Origin: Kribbella amoyensis
GTDB taxonomy: Bacteria > Actinomycetota > Actinomycetes > Propionibacteriales > Kribbellaceae
Direction of reading: 5' to 3'
Length of the DNA stretch: 64,000 bases
NCBI RefSeq assembly: GCF_007828865.1
Contig: NZ_VIVK01000001.1
Location: 3,596,001-3,660,000, forward strand
The notes beneath the pieces were generated by a model that was not told the DNA's origin, did not search any database, and saw only the letters and a list, made by a program, of their open reading frames with translations. This document shows, one piece after another, positions 1 to 8,619 of the stretch (position 1 is its first letter; every line of letters begins with the position of its first letter). Made by a program: the position numbers and the translations under genes.

Positions 1-679
1 CCGTCGTGTACTTCCCGGCCAGCACGCCGGACGCCAGCGGCGACCACGGCAGCACGCCGAGACCGAGTTCACGGGCCATCGGGATCAGCTCGCGCTCGAC
101 GGTCCGTTCGACCAGGCTGTACTCGATCTGCAGCGCGATCAGCGGGGACCAGCCGCGCAGGTCGGCGATCGCCTGCATCCGCGCGATCTGCCAGGCCGGC
201 GCGTCCGAGATCCCGACGTACAGGACCTTCCCGGCGGAGACCAGGTCGTCCATCGCGCGGAGGATCTCCTCGACCGGCGTGGTGAAGTCCCAGGCGTGCA
301 GGTAGAGCAGATCGAGGTAGTCGGTCTGCAGCCGGCGCAGGCTGGCCTCGACCGAACCGACCATGCTCTTGCGGTGGTTGCCGCCCGAGTTCGGGTCCTT
401 CGGCCGGCTGGTCATCGTGTACTTCGTCGCGATCACCAGCTCGTCGCGCCGGCCGCAAGCGAACTGCCCGACGAACTCCTCCGACGTCCCGTTCGTGTAC
501 TGGTTCGCGGTGTCGACGAAGTTCCCGCCCCGGTCCAGGTAGGTGTCGAAGATCCGCCCGGCCTCGTCCTTGTCCGCACCCCAGCCCCAGTCGGACCCGA
601 AGGTCATCGTGCCCAGCGAGAGCGGTGAGACCCGCAGCCCGGACCGGCCGAGCAGGCGGTAGGTGTCCAGTGATGCCAC
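1..679 (-). CDS. Aldo/keto reductase, 3' end cut by window edge
   Basis: NAD(P)H-dependent oxidoreductase of the aldo/keto reductase superfamily; the substrate cannot be told. The visible 226 residues start with the typical 'RLLGRSGLRVSPLSLGTM' hairpin and strand. They carry the full catalytic tetrad: Asp56 and Tyr61 in 'VDTANQY', Lys86 in 'IATKY' and His128 in 'LYLHAWD'. The family signature 'NGTSEEFVG' follows Tyr61. The GTG start at 679 is chosen because a strong AAGGAG lies 7 bases upstream. The C-terminal part, including the cofactor-binding segment, lies beyond base 1. The gene is divergent from the iron-regulated reductase at 874, but about 130 bp separate its start from the iron box, so shared regulation is unproven. 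Confidence 0.93.
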   Translation of the reverse strand, partial: MASLDTYRLLGRSGLRVSPLSLGTMTFGSDWGWGADKDEAGRIFDTYLDRGGNFVDTANQYTNGTSEEFVGQFACGRRDELVIATKYTMTSRPKDPNSGGNHRKSMVGSVEASLRRLQTDYLDLLYLHAWDFTTPVEEILRAMDDLVSAGKVLYVGISDAPAWQIARMQAIADLRGWSPLIALQIEYSLVERTVERELIPMARELGLGVLPWSPLASGVLAGKYTT

Positions 680-807
680 GTCAGCTTTCTCCTTCGATCG
701 TTGGCTTCCGACAGCTTCGGCGACCGCGTGGACGGGCAAAAGGGAGACCTCTTCCTGGGACCGGCTCTCCCACTCTCCGGTCGGCGGGGAGGACGGTGGC
801 GATCAAG

Positions 808-826
808 TTAGGTTAGCCTAAGTAAC
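808..826. promoter_or_regulatory. Iron box (IdeR/DmdR1-type operator)
   Basis: The 19-mer TTAGGTTAGCCTAAGTAAC matches the actinobacterial iron-box consensus TTAGGTTAGGCTAACCTAA at 14 of 19 positions, with the left half perfect. It ends 47 bp before the GTG of the siderophore-interacting protein, the place expected for repression by Fe(II)-bound IdeR/DmdR1. Confidence 0.85.
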
Positions 827-873
827 GTGAGGCAACCGAGTGCAGCAGACGCCGTCCTGTCCGTACCGGTGGT

Positions 874-1629
874 GTGCCGGTGACCGCGGTGGTGATGGGG
901 ACCGTGGTCGCCGTCCGGTCCCTGAGTCCGTCGTTCGTGACGGTGAGCCTGGCCGGCTGCTCCGGCCTGGAGACCGGTGGGTACGACCAGCGGATCAAGA
1001 TCCTGCTGGCGCGCCCGGGCCAGGACGAGCCGGTGCTGCCGCCCGCGGACAACTGGTACGGCGCGTACCGGGAGATGCCCGACGACGTCCGGCCGGTGAT
1101 GCGGACCTTCACGATCCGCGCCCAGCAGGGCGAGGTGATCGACGTCGAGTTCGCCCTGCACGGCGACACCGGGCCGGCGTCCGCGTGGGCACGATCCGCC
1201 AAGCCAGGCAGCAAACTCGGCATCGTCGGACCCGAGCCGAGCGACGAGCCGAAGGCCCTGCAGTACCGTCCGGACGGGCCCGACTGGCAGCTGCTCGTCG
1301 CCGACGAGACCGCGCTGCCCGCGCTGACCTCGATCGTCGAGAACCTGCCCGCGGGGACCGACGCCCGCGTCGTGGTCCAGGTCCGCGAGCCCGGCGACAT
1401 CCGCGAGTTCGGTACCGCGGCCGAGCTGGACGTGGTCTGGGTGGTCGCCGATGACCTCGCCGAGGCGGTCCGCAAGGTGGAGCTCCCCGCCGGTACGCCG
1501 TACGCGTGGGTGGCCGGCGAGGCCGGGGTGGTGCGCGAGATCCGCCGGTACCTCACCAAGGAGCTCGGCTGGGAGAGCGCGCCGCACTACTTCGGCGGCT
1601 ACTGGAAGACCGGCCAGTCCGAAGGCTGA
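874..1629 (+). CDS. Siderophore-interacting protein (ferric-siderophore reductase)
   Basis: A 251-residue flavoprotein of the SIP/ViuB family, which reduces imported ferric siderophores in the cytosol to release iron. The N-terminal FAD-binding barrel carries the 'RTFTIR' flavin motif at about residues 77-82. A second conserved region around 'GPASAWA' precedes the C-terminal nucleotide-binding half, which ends with the family-typical 'GGYWKTGQ'. GTG 874 is taken as start because it gives the usual family length; no strong ribosome site is visible, so nearby in-frame starts remain possible. The iron box just upstream supports induction under iron starvation. No siderophore transporter or biosynthesis gene lies nearby, so it probably serves siderophores handled elsewhere. 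Confidence 0.92.
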   Translation: MPVTAVVMGTVVAVRSLSPSFVTVSLAGCSGLETGGYDQRIKILLARPGQDEPVLPPADNWYGAYREMPDDVRPVMRTFTIRAQQGEVIDVEFALHGDTGPASAWARSAKPGSKLGIVGPEPSDEPKALQYRPDGPDWQLLVADETALPALTSIVENLPAGTDARVVVQVREPGDIREFGTAAELDVVWVVADDLAEAVRKVELPAGTPYAWVAGEAGVVREIRRYLTKELGWESAPHYFGGYWKTGQSEG

Positions 1630-1635
1630 GGCCGG

Positions 1636-1668
1636 GTCACGCCCGACGTCGGCCCCGCGTCGGGTGAC
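1636..1668. terminator. Hairpin after siderophore-interacting protein
   Basis: Left arm GTCACGCCCGACG (1636-1648) pairs with CGTCGGGTGAC (1658-1668) apart from two unpaired bases, seven bases after the stop codon. There is no T tract, as is common for GC-rich actinomycete terminators. Confidence 0.5.
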
Positions 1669-1692
1669 GCCGGTGGTTCGTAGACTCGGGGG

Positions 1693-2526
1693 ATGGACGT
1701 CGCGCACGAGCTGGCCGTCTTCCTGCGGACCCGCCGGGAGCGGCTGACGCCTGCCGAGGTGGACCTGCCGGACCGCGGCCGGACCAGGCGGACGCCGGGG
1801 TTGCGGCGCGAGGAGGTCGCGGAGCTGGCCGGCGTCTCGGTCGACTACGTGATCCGGCTCGAGCAGGCTCGGGGGTTGCGGCCTTCGGCGGAGGTGCTGG
1901 GCGCGTTGTCCCGGGCCTTGCGGCTCACCGACGACGAGCACGCGTACGTCTTCGACCTGACCCGGCAGTGGTCCTCGGTCCGCCGGGCCGCGGGTGGTGA
2001 CGCGGATTCGCTGGCCGCGCTGGTCCGGGCGATGTCGCCGTTGCCCGCGATGCTGGTGAACCACCGGTTCGACATCTGCGCGTGGAATCCGGAGATGGCC
2101 GCGCTGATGCTCGACTTCGCCGGCGTGCCCGCGGAGAAGCGGAACACGATGTGGCTGTGCACGATGGAGCCCGCCTTCGGCGACTTCTACGTGGACCGCG
2201 AACAGGTGATCCGGGAGGGCATCGCGGATCTGCGCGCCGCCTGGGCCGCGCACGCGGACGACTCGGAGCTCGCGGACCTGGTCCGGGCGCTGACGGCGGA
2301 GAGCACCGAGTTCGCCGCCTGGTGGGAGCGGCACGACGTGATGGTGAAGGGCAACGGGCTGAAGCGGGTGAACCACCCGGTCGTCGGTCCGGTGACGATC
2401 GAGTACGACGTGCTCACGCCGCTCGGTGACACCTTCCAGCGGCTGATCGTCTACCGCGCCGCCGACGCCGCGTCCCAGCGCGCCCTCGACCAGCTGATCC
2501 CGGACCGGACGCTGCGCGCGATCTGA
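1693..2526 (+). CDS. XRE-family regulator with MmyB-like ligand domain
   Basis: A 277-residue transcription factor. The N-terminal helix-turn-helix, about residues 1-85, contains 'TPGLRREEVAELAGVSVDYV', the hallmark of the MmyB-like group, and 'YVIRLEQARGLRPS'. The C-terminal half, with 'NHRFDICAWNPEMAALM' and 'NHPVVGPVTIEYDVL', matches the MmyB-like PAS-fold ligand-binding domain, which in studied members binds a fatty acid or other small hydrophobic ligand. It ends 23 bp from the convergent MerR gene and has no divergent partner. A second member of the same family lies at 21508-22350. Target and ligand are unknown. Confidence 0.9.
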   Translation: MDVAHELAVFLRTRRERLTPAEVDLPDRGRTRRTPGLRREEVAELAGVSVDYVIRLEQARGLRPSAEVLGALSRALRLTDDEHAYVFDLTRQWSSVRRAAGGDADSLAALVRAMSPLPAMLVNHRFDICAWNPEMAALMLDFAGVPAEKRNTMWLCTMEPAFGDFYVDREQVIREGIADLRAAWAAHADDSELADLVRALTAESTEFAAWWERHDVMVKGNGLKRVNHPVVGPVTIEYDVLTPLGDTFQRLIVYRAADAASQRALDQLIPDRTLRAI

Positions 2527-2549
2527 CTCTCGCGCGACCGTGGCCGAAG

Positions 2550-3317
2550 TCAGCCGGTGGAGGGGAGTTCGTCCGGCGGCAGGCCGAGTTCCTCGTAGGC
2601 GGCGATCTCGATCTCGCGGCCCATCGCCTCCCGGAACGCGGCGACCAGGGCCTGGCCGGCCAGCGGGATGATGTTCTCCAGGGTGCGCTGGACCTCGGGC
2701 CAGCCGTCGGCCGGCAGCCCCGCGTCGGCGAACCGGCGCCAGACCGTGCCGCGGAACAGCTCCACGTAGATCTTCGCGACCTCGTCGGCCTGGTGGAACA
2801 GCTTCGGCAGCATCTCGAAGATCGCGTCCAGCGGGACACCGAGCTTGATCACCTCGAGTCCGGTCCGGAGCAGGTCCGGGTTCGGGATCCGCAGCTTGCC
2901 GTCGTCGAGGCGTTCGCAGATCCCGAGCTCGATCAGCTTCTCGATCGTCGCCGGGTCGTGCGGGATCCCGGCCCGCTCGGCCAGCTGGTGCTCGTCGATC
3001 ACCTCGGGCTCGGCCGGGGTCCACGGGGTCACCAGGGTCTCGAACACGCCCAGCGCGAGCGCGCCGTCGGGGAGCTCGGTCAGCATCCGCTCGACCGCGG
3101 CCAGCGTGTACCCCTTGCCGAGCAGCTCGCGGACCAACGTGAGCCGGGCGACGTGGTCGGCGCCGTAGTACCCGGTCCGGCCGACCAGCCGGGGCGGCGG
3201 GATCAGCCCACGCCCGGCGTACGCGCGCACGTTGCGCACCGTCATGCCCACCTTGGCGGCGAGCTGGTCGACGGTCAGTTCCTCGGGGCCCTCGGCGGGC
3301 GATGTCCGTGCTCCCAC
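2550..3317 (-). CDS. MerR-family transcriptional regulator
   Basis: A 255-residue regulator. The N-terminal winged helix with 'LTVDQLAAKVGMTVRNVRAY' and the recognition wing 'GLIPPPRLVGRTGYY' is typical of MerR. The remaining ~180 residues are a long alpha-helical effector domain, much larger than in metal-sensing MerR proteins and without a cysteine metal site, suggesting a bulky organic ligand. GTG 3317 is chosen; GTG 3341, which abuts the operator-like dyad, is an in-frame alternative. The gene is divergent from the membrane protein/SDR/hydrolase operon at 3415. A perfect 19-bp dyad lies between them, so this is most likely the autoregulated local regulator of that operon. Confidence 0.88.
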   Translation of the reverse strand: MGARTSPAEGPEELTVDQLAAKVGMTVRNVRAYAGRGLIPPPRLVGRTGYYGADHVARLTLVRELLGKGYTLAAVERMLTELPDGALALGVFETLVTPWTPAEPEVIDEHQLAERAGIPHDPATIEKLIELGICERLDDGKLRIPNPDLLRTGLEVIKLGVPLDAIFEMLPKLFHQADEVAKIYVELFRGTVWRRFADAGLPADGWPEVQRTLENIIPLAGQALVAAFREAMGREIEIAAYEELGLPPDELPSTG

Positions 3318-3341
3318 CCTTGACAGTCTTCCAGACTCCAC

Positions 3342-3360
3342 GTTACATATCGTATGTAAC
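3342..3360. promoter_or_regulatory. Perfect dyad, probable MerR operator
   Basis: GTTACATA-TCG-TATGTAAC is a perfect inverted repeat with 8-bp arms and a 3-bp centre. It is AT-rich in a very GC-rich setting, and sits in the gap between the MerR gene and the divergent operon at 3415. MerR proteins bind dyads of about 19 bp inside the promoters they activate. A TTGACA at 3320-3325 could serve as a -35 for rightward transcription, but no convincing -10 was fixed. Confidence 0.72.
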
Positions 3361-3414
3361 ATCAGGCATGGCGCATACCTAGTGTTGTGTCCCCCGCATC
3401 CGAGGGAGATTCCC

Positions 3415-5226
3415 ATGACCGTGCCGCTGGCGGCATCGACCGGGACCGCGACGTTCGACCAGATCGCGATCGTCACCGGGCTGGTCGGCCTGATGTACGT
3501 CGCGCTCGCCGTGCTGCTCTGGCGCGAACGGACCGGCCGGGTGACCTTGGTCGGCAGGCTCGCGGACGCGGTCGGCCGGTTCGACGGCGTACCCCGCTGG
3601 GCCGCCCTGACGCCGTACCTGCACGCGGTCTCGCTGCTGTCCTGCGCGTTCGGGGTGTGGTGGGACATCGCGGTGCACATCGGCCGCGGCCGCGACACCG
3701 GCCCGTTCGGGACGCCCGCGCACTACCCGATCTTCTTCGGCATTCTCGGCGTGATCATCTCGGGCGTGTTGCCGATCGCACTGGCCGGGAAACCGCTGCC
3801 GGCCCGGACGATCAAGCTGACCAAGGGCTGGCGGATTCCGTGCAGCGCCGCGCTGGTCACCTTCTGCGGTACGTTCGCGCTGGTCGGGTTCCCGCTGGAC
3901 GACGTCTGGCACCGGTTGTTCGGTGAGGACGTCACGCTCTGGGGCCCGACCCACCTGCTGATGATCGGCGGCGTGGTGCTGTCGATCTTCGCCCGGCTGC
4001 TCGCTTCGGCCGAGGTCGAGCAACTGGTCGGGACGAACAAGCGGCGCCGGTTCCAGGAGATCGTGGCCGTCGGCGCGTTGCTGATCGCGTGGGACCTGTT
4101 CAGCACCGAGTTCAACTACGGCGTGCCGCAGTTCCCGTTGATCCTGCAGCCGCTGCTGATCGTGTTCGGCGCGGCGATGGCGTTCACCTTGCTGCGCTCG
4201 CGGATGGGCCGGGGGAGTACCTTCGCCGCGCTCGCCGTGTATTTGGTGATCCGCGGCGGGATCGCCTGGGCGGTGGACCAGCCGCTCGGCGAGTTGCTCG
4301 GCCACTTCCCGCTGCTGCTCGTCGAGGCGATCCTGGTCGAGCTGGTGGCGCTTGCCCTGGGCAACAAGAACCGCTTTCGCCTCGGTGCCGTCGCAGGGGT
4401 CCTGATCGGCACCGTCGGCCTGCTCGCGGAGTACGGCTGGAGCCAGGTCTGGATGCCGATCCGCTGGCCCGCGTCGATGCTGCCGTCGGCGCTCGGGTTC
4501 GGCGTCTTCGTCGGGCTCGGGGCCGGCCTGGTCGGCGCCTGGCTGGCGACCCGGTACGCCGAGGTCGCGGGCGAGGTCCGGGCCAGGCCGACCGTCCGGC
4601 GGACCCACCAGCTCGGCGCGGCCGGCCTGATCGTCGTGCTCGGGATCATCTTCTTCTGCGTACCGCGGTCGGCCGAGCCCGGTGTGACCGCGACGGTCTC
4701 GCTCGACCGGGTCGCGACCGGGTCCGAGCCGACCGCGTACGTGACGGTCGAGCTGGATCCCGCCGACGCGGCCGAGGGCGCGCGCTGGTTCGAGGCGATG
4801 GCCTGGCAGGGTGGCGGATTCGTCACGCACTCGATGGAGAAGGTTGCCGAGGGCACGTACCGGTCGGCGGACGCGTTGCCGATGTACGGCAAGTGGAAGT
4901 CGATGGTCCGGCTGCACCAGGGCCGGCGGGACATGGTGTCGGCCTGGGTCTACGCGCCCGAGGACCTCGCGATCGAGCAGCCCGCGATCCAGGTGTCCGA
5001 CGGCAAGGCGGTCGAGTTCATCAACGAGCAGCAGGTTCTGCGGCGGGAGGAGCGGACCGACGTCCCGCGCTGGATGTGGAACGGCGGGTACGCCCTGCTC
5101 GCGGTCGTCGGCTCGCTGGAGATCCTCGGGATCGCGTGGCTCGTCGGCCGAGGCGCCCGCGGTGGCCGGCAACGGGCCGCCCACCTCGCGGCCGAGGCGA
5201 CCAAGCGTGAACGGGAGACCGCGTGA
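3415..5226 (+). CDS. Polytopic membrane protein of unknown function
   Basis: A 603-residue integral membrane protein not assigned to a characterised family. About 11-13 hydrophobic segments alternate with short loops. A large extracytoplasmic-looking region, about residues 420-565, follows the membrane part and contains 'VDLDPADAAEGARWFEAMAW'-like soluble sequence; one final membrane segment ('YALLAVVGSLEILGIAWLVG') and a basic tail close the protein. The start is ATG 3415 with GAGGGAGA eight bases upstream. It is the first gene of a three-gene operon; its GTGA overlap with the SDR gene implies translational coupling. The link to an SDR and a hydrolase suggests a role in handling a lipophilic compound, but that is inference. 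Confidence 0.8.
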   Translation: MTVPLAASTGTATFDQIAIVTGLVGLMYVALAVLLWRERTGRVTLVGRLADAVGRFDGVPRWAALTPYLHAVSLLSCAFGVWWDIAVHIGRGRDTGPFGTPAHYPIFFGILGVIISGVLPIALAGKPLPARTIKLTKGWRIPCSAALVTFCGTFALVGFPLDDVWHRLFGEDVTLWGPTHLLMIGGVVLSIFARLLASAEVEQLVGTNKRRRFQEIVAVGALLIAWDLFSTEFNYGVPQFPLILQPLLIVFGAAMAFTLLRSRMGRGSTFAALAVYLVIRGGIAWAVDQPLGELLGHFPLLLVEAILVELVALALGNKNRFRLGAVAGVLIGTVGLLAEYGWSQVWMPIRWPASMLPSALGFGVFVGLGAGLVGAWLATRYAEVAGEVRARPTVRRTHQLGAAGLIVVLGIIFFCVPRSAEPGVTATVSLDRVATGSEPTAYVTVELDPADAAEGARWFEAMAWQGGGFVTHSMEKVAEGTYRSADALPMYGKWKSMVRLHQGRRDMVSAWVYAPEDLAIEQPAIQVSDGKAVEFINEQQVLRREERTDVPRWMWNGGYALLAVVGSLEILGIAWLVGRGARGGRQRAAHLAAEATKRERETA

Positions 5227-6047
5227 CCGGCCGGGCAGGCTTTGTCCGTCGTCCCTTGCCGTGGGAGCTCACCGGCAAACGCGTCCTGATCACGGGGGCC
5301 GCGGGCGCGTTCGGTACGGCGACGGCCGAGGCCCTGCGGCTCCGCGGCGCGACCGTCGTCGGGATCGACCTGCAGAAGAGCGATGACGTGATCGAGTGCG
5401 ACCTGACCCGGCCGGACCGGATCCCGGCCGCGGTCGGTGAGGCGATCGACCGGCTCGGCGGACTGGACCTGCTGATCAACAACGCGGGCATCGGCGTACC
5501 GGCCCTGGCCGGGGACGCGCCGGATTCGGTCGCCCGCAAGGTGGTCGAGGTGAACCTGTTCGCCGGTTGGGGTGTGACCGCGGCCGCGTTGACCGCAGTG
5601 CGCGCGTCCCGGGGCCGGGTGATCTTCGTGTCCTCGGCCCTCGCCTACGTGACGCTGCCGCTCGCCGCGTCGTACCTGGTCTCCAAGCGCGCGATCGACA
5701 CGTACGCCGACGCGCTGCGGATCGAGAACGGCCGGCACCTCGACGTGAGCGTGATCTACCCCGGGTTCGTCCGGACGCCGATCCACGACGCGTCGCTGGC
5801 CCGCGGGGTCGACCTCGGGATGTTCGTGCCCGCCGAGACGGTGGAGCAAGTCGTTGGCACAATCGTGAAGGTGGCCGAATCCGCGAAACCACCGCGCAAC
5901 CGGGCCTCGACCCGCGGCACCGGGGTCGCGGTCGCGCTGGCCCGGCACCTGCCGGCGCTGACCGACCGCGTGATCCGGTTGCGGACGAACCAGCAGCGGC
6001 GCCGAGGCGGACTGGGCGAACTCACCGACGAACTGGGGAAGCTATGA
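5223..6047 (+). CDS. Short-chain dehydrogenase/reductase (SDR)
   Basis: A 274-residue classical SDR oxidoreductase. The cofactor motif 'TGAAGAFG' lies at about residues 22-29, 'NNAG' at about 88-91, and the catalytic 'SYLVSK' gives Tyr151 and Lys155 with the upstream Ser in 'VSSALAY'. 'ID' after the second strand suggests NAD rather than NADP preference. The basic, amphipathic C-terminal tail is longer than in minimal SDRs and could associate with membrane. The start GTG 5223 overlaps the stop of the membrane-protein gene, and its own stop overlaps the next ATG, so all three genes are translationally coupled under the MerR-linked promoter. Confidence 0.93.
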   Translation: MTGRAGFVRRPLPWELTGKRVLITGAAGAFGTATAEALRLRGATVVGIDLQKSDDVIECDLTRPDRIPAAVGEAIDRLGGLDLLINNAGIGVPALAGDAPDSVARKVVEVNLFAGWGVTAAALTAVRASRGRVIFVSSALAYVTLPLAASYLVSKRAIDTYADALRIENGRHLDVSVIYPGFVRTPIHDASLARGVDLGMFVPAETVEQVVGTIVKVAESAKPPRNRASTRGTGVAVALARHLPALTDRVIRLRTNQQRRRGGLGELTDELGKL

Positions 6048-7033
6048 CGCTGCACGCCGAACGGACCGGCGTCACCACCACCGACGGCGTACGGCTGCAC
6101 GTCGAGACCACCGGGCCGGCGGACGCGCCCGTCACGGTCCTGCTCTCCCACGGCTGGACCTGTTCGAACCGCAGTTGGCACAACCAGGTGGAGACGCTCC
6201 CGTCGATTCTCGGCGAGTCCCGGGTCCGTGTCGTCACGTACGACCATCGCGGTCACGGGCGGTCCGAGGCGGCGCCGGCCGGGACCACACGGATCGAGCA
6301 ACTGGCCGACGACCTGGTCACCGTGCTGGACGAGGTGGTCCCGTCGGGTCCGGTCGTGTACGCCGGGCACTCGATGGGCGGGATGACGTTGATGGCCCTC
6401 GCCGATCAACGGCCGGACCTGTTCGGCTCGCGGATCGCCGGCGCGGCCCTGGTCAGTACGACGGCCGGTCAGGTGACGTCGCGGGCTCTCGGGCTCCCGG
6501 CGCGCTTGGACGGTGCCGCCGCCCTCGTCGCACCGCGGGCGGTCAACCTGGCCGGGGCGCGGCTGGAACGTCGCGAACACCGGCGCGCCGCGGACGCCGT
6601 ACGGGCTGAGGCACTTGCAGAGGCGGCCGCCGGACCTGCGCGGGGTACGGCGTGGTTACAGGCGGCGTCGACGGGCGTACGGCGGCCCGCGTTGCGTCAG
6701 CTGGTCTTCGGCAAGCGGGTGGATCCGGACGAGGTGGACATCTTCATGGAGGACCTGGCGCTCACCCCGGGACGCTCGTTCAGCGGGTTCTTCGACGCGA
6801 TCACGCACCACGACCGCGGCGACGCCCTGAAGGTCCTCGACAGCATCCCGGTCGAGATCATGCACGGCACCCGCGACCGCCTCCTCGGCCCCCGGCACGC
6901 GAACCGCCTCGCCCACCTGGCCCCGTCCGCCCGCCTCTGGATGTACCCGGGCGCCGGCCACATGCTCATGCAGGAACGCCCCCGCGACGTCACCCACCGC
7001 CTCGCCTCCCTGGCCCGCAAAGCCCTCGCCTGA
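6044..7033 (+). CDS. Alpha/beta-fold hydrolase
   Basis: A 329-residue esterase/lipase-type hydrolase. The nucleophile elbow 'GHSMGG' places Ser110. The oxyanion region is 'LSHGWTCS', followed by 'YDHRGHGRS'. The charge-relay acid sits in 'HGTRDRLLG' and the His in 'GAGHML'. A cap domain occupies about residues 155-250. No signal peptide, so it is cytosolic. ATG 6044 overlaps the SDR stop (ATGA). SDR plus hydrolase pairs beside lipid-like regulons occur in mycobacteria (for example the mymA operon with lipR), but the membrane protein here makes this a different arrangement; the substrate is unknown. Confidence 0.92.
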   Translation: MTLHAERTGVTTTDGVRLHVETTGPADAPVTVLLSHGWTCSNRSWHNQVETLPSILGESRVRVVTYDHRGHGRSEAAPAGTTRIEQLADDLVTVLDEVVPSGPVVYAGHSMGGMTLMALADQRPDLFGSRIAGAALVSTTAGQVTSRALGLPARLDGAAALVAPRAVNLAGARLERREHRRAADAVRAEALAEAAAGPARGTAWLQAASTGVRRPALRQLVFGKRVDPDEVDIFMEDLALTPGRSFSGFFDAITHHDRGDALKVLDSIPVEIMHGTRDRLLGPRHANRLAHLAPSARLWMYPGAGHMLMQERPRDVTHRLASLARKALA

Positions 7034-7162
7034 TCGGTCCGAGGCGCCGCCCGCCGGTCCGGTTGCCTTCGTCCGAGCCTGACCGTCAGCGGGTGGATCG
7101 CGGCAGCGGGGGTGAGGGGCGCGTCACTGTCGTCACGGCGGGATCGGCCTAGGGTTGGCGGG

Positions 7163-8326
7163 GTGCAGAACCTACTGTCGGACCTCGTCGTCGTGGACCT
7201 GACCCGGGCGCTCGCGGGGCCGCACGCCGCGATGATGCTGGGCGATCTCGGCGCACGCGTGATCAAGGTCGAGACCCCGGCCGGTGGTGACGACAGTCGC
7301 GGCTGGGGACCGCCGTTCGTGGGTCCGGACGAGGACCGCGAGTCGACGTACTTCCTCTCCGCCAACCGGAACAAGGAATCCGTCACCGCCGACCTCAAGT
7401 CCGACGAGGGCCGCGAGTTCCTCACCCAGCTGGTCCGCCGGGCCGACGTACTGATCGAGAACTTCCGGCCCGGCGTCCTCGACCGGCTCGGCTTCTCGGT
7501 CGAGCGGCTGCACGAACTCAACCCGGGCCTGGTGATCCTCTCGATCACCGGCTTCGGGCACGACGGACCGGAGGGCGGGCGCGCGGGGTACGACCAGATC
7601 GCGCAGGGCGAAGGCGGGCTGATGAGCATCACCGGCGCCGTCGAACCCACCAAGACCGGCGTCCCCATCGCCGACCTGCTGGCCGGCATGTACGGGGCGT
7701 ACGGCGCCCTGGCCGCGTTGCACGAGCGCTCCGTCACCGGCAAGGGCCGCGTGGTCCGGACCAGCCTGCTCGCGTCGGTCGTCGGCGTCCACGCGTTCCA
7801 CGGCACCAAGTGGACCGTGGCGGGGGAGCTGCCCGAGCGAGTCGGCAACCACCACGCGCAGATCGCGCCGTACGGGCTGTTCCGCACCCAGGACGACACC
7901 GTCCAGGTCGCGGTCGGCAGCGAGGGCCAGTGGAAGACGTTCGCCCCGATCGTCGGCCTGGACCCCACCGACGAACGCTTCGCCACCAACGCGGACCGCG
8001 TCGCCCACCGCGACCAGCTGACCGCCGCGATCGAGGCGGCCTTCGCGTCGGAATCCGCGGATCTGTGGCTGCGGAGGCTGGCGGACGCGGGGATCCCGGC
8101 CGGCAAGGTCCGCGACTTCCAGCAGGTGTACGACTGGGAGCAGACCAAGTCCCAAGGCCTGCTCATCGAGGTCGACCACCCGACCCTGGGCCCCATCAAT
8201 CTCCCCGGCCCACCCCTCCGCTTCGACGAAAACCCCCACGCCGGAGCCCGCCGCAAGAACCTCCCCCCACCCAAACTGGGCGAACACAACCAAACAGTCC
8301 GAACCTGGCTGACCGACCACCCCTGA
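7163..8326 (+). CDS. CaiB/BaiF-type class III CoA-transferase
   Basis: A 387-residue family III CoA-transferase, which moves CoA between carboxylic acids through an aspartyl-CoA anhydride. The N-terminal 'VVVDLTRALAGPHAAMMLGDLGARVIKVE' region is diagnostic (only partly quoted motifs: 'DLTRALAGP' and 'LGARVIKVE'). The catalytic Asp144 sits in 'AGYDQIAQ', and 'LIENFRPGVLDRLG' is conserved. GTG 7163 gives the canonical N-terminus. It is monocistronic: 129 bp separate it from the hydrolase gene, and a 1.5-kb repeat island follows. No acyl-CoA dehydrogenase or ligase is adjacent, so the acid substrate cannot be named. Confidence 0.92.
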   Translation: MQNLLSDLVVVDLTRALAGPHAAMMLGDLGARVIKVETPAGGDDSRGWGPPFVGPDEDRESTYFLSANRNKESVTADLKSDEGREFLTQLVRRADVLIENFRPGVLDRLGFSVERLHELNPGLVILSITGFGHDGPEGGRAGYDQIAQGEGGLMSITGAVEPTKTGVPIADLLAGMYGAYGALAALHERSVTGKGRVVRTSLLASVVGVHAFHGTKWTVAGELPERVGNHHAQIAPYGLFRTQDDTVQVAVGSEGQWKTFAPIVGLDPTDERFATNADRVAHRDQLTAAIEAAFASESADLWLRRLADAGIPAGKVRDFQQVYDWEQTKSQGLLIEVDHPTLGPINLPGPPLRFDENPHAGARRKNLPPPKLGEHNQTVRTWLTDHP

Positions 8327-8448
8327 CCCACCCACGCCCACACCCACCCACGCCCACACCCGCACGCGCCCCGGTCGCGCTGCCGCGGGGCAAGCCCGCT
8401 GGCCGGCGCCCAAGCACTGCCCGCACCCCCGGCCGCTTCTACCGCCGC

Positions 8449-8619
8449 CCGACTTTGTGCACGCCCCGGCCGCGGCCCACGTACTCCGGGCCGACTTTGT
8501 GCGCGCCGCGGCTGCGGCTCGCGTACTCCGGGCCGACTTTGTGCACGCCCCGGCCGCGGCTCACGTGCTCCCGGCCGACCTTGCGCACGCCCCGATCGCT
8601 CCCGGCCAACTTTGTGCAC
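8449..8619 (-). repeat. 42-bp tandem repeat array
   Basis: Five copies of a unit beginning CCGACTTTGTGCAC start at 8449, 8491, 8533, 8575 and 8606. The first four are spaced exactly 42 bp; the fourth unit is shortened to 31 bp and its core is mutated to CCGACCTTGCGCAC. The fifth copy doubles as the left arm of an inverted repeat. The units differ at several positions, so this is an old tandem expansion, not a CRISPR. Confidence 0.85.

Noticed and set aside
808..3024. A minus-strand open frame of 738 codons
   Set aside because: It runs against the siderophore-interacting protein and XRE genes, reads as low-complexity Arg/Pro/Gly sequence and would cover the iron box.
8449..8619. Possible CRISPR array
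   Set aside because: The repeats are tandem without unique spacers, diverge from copy to copy, and no cas gene is present.
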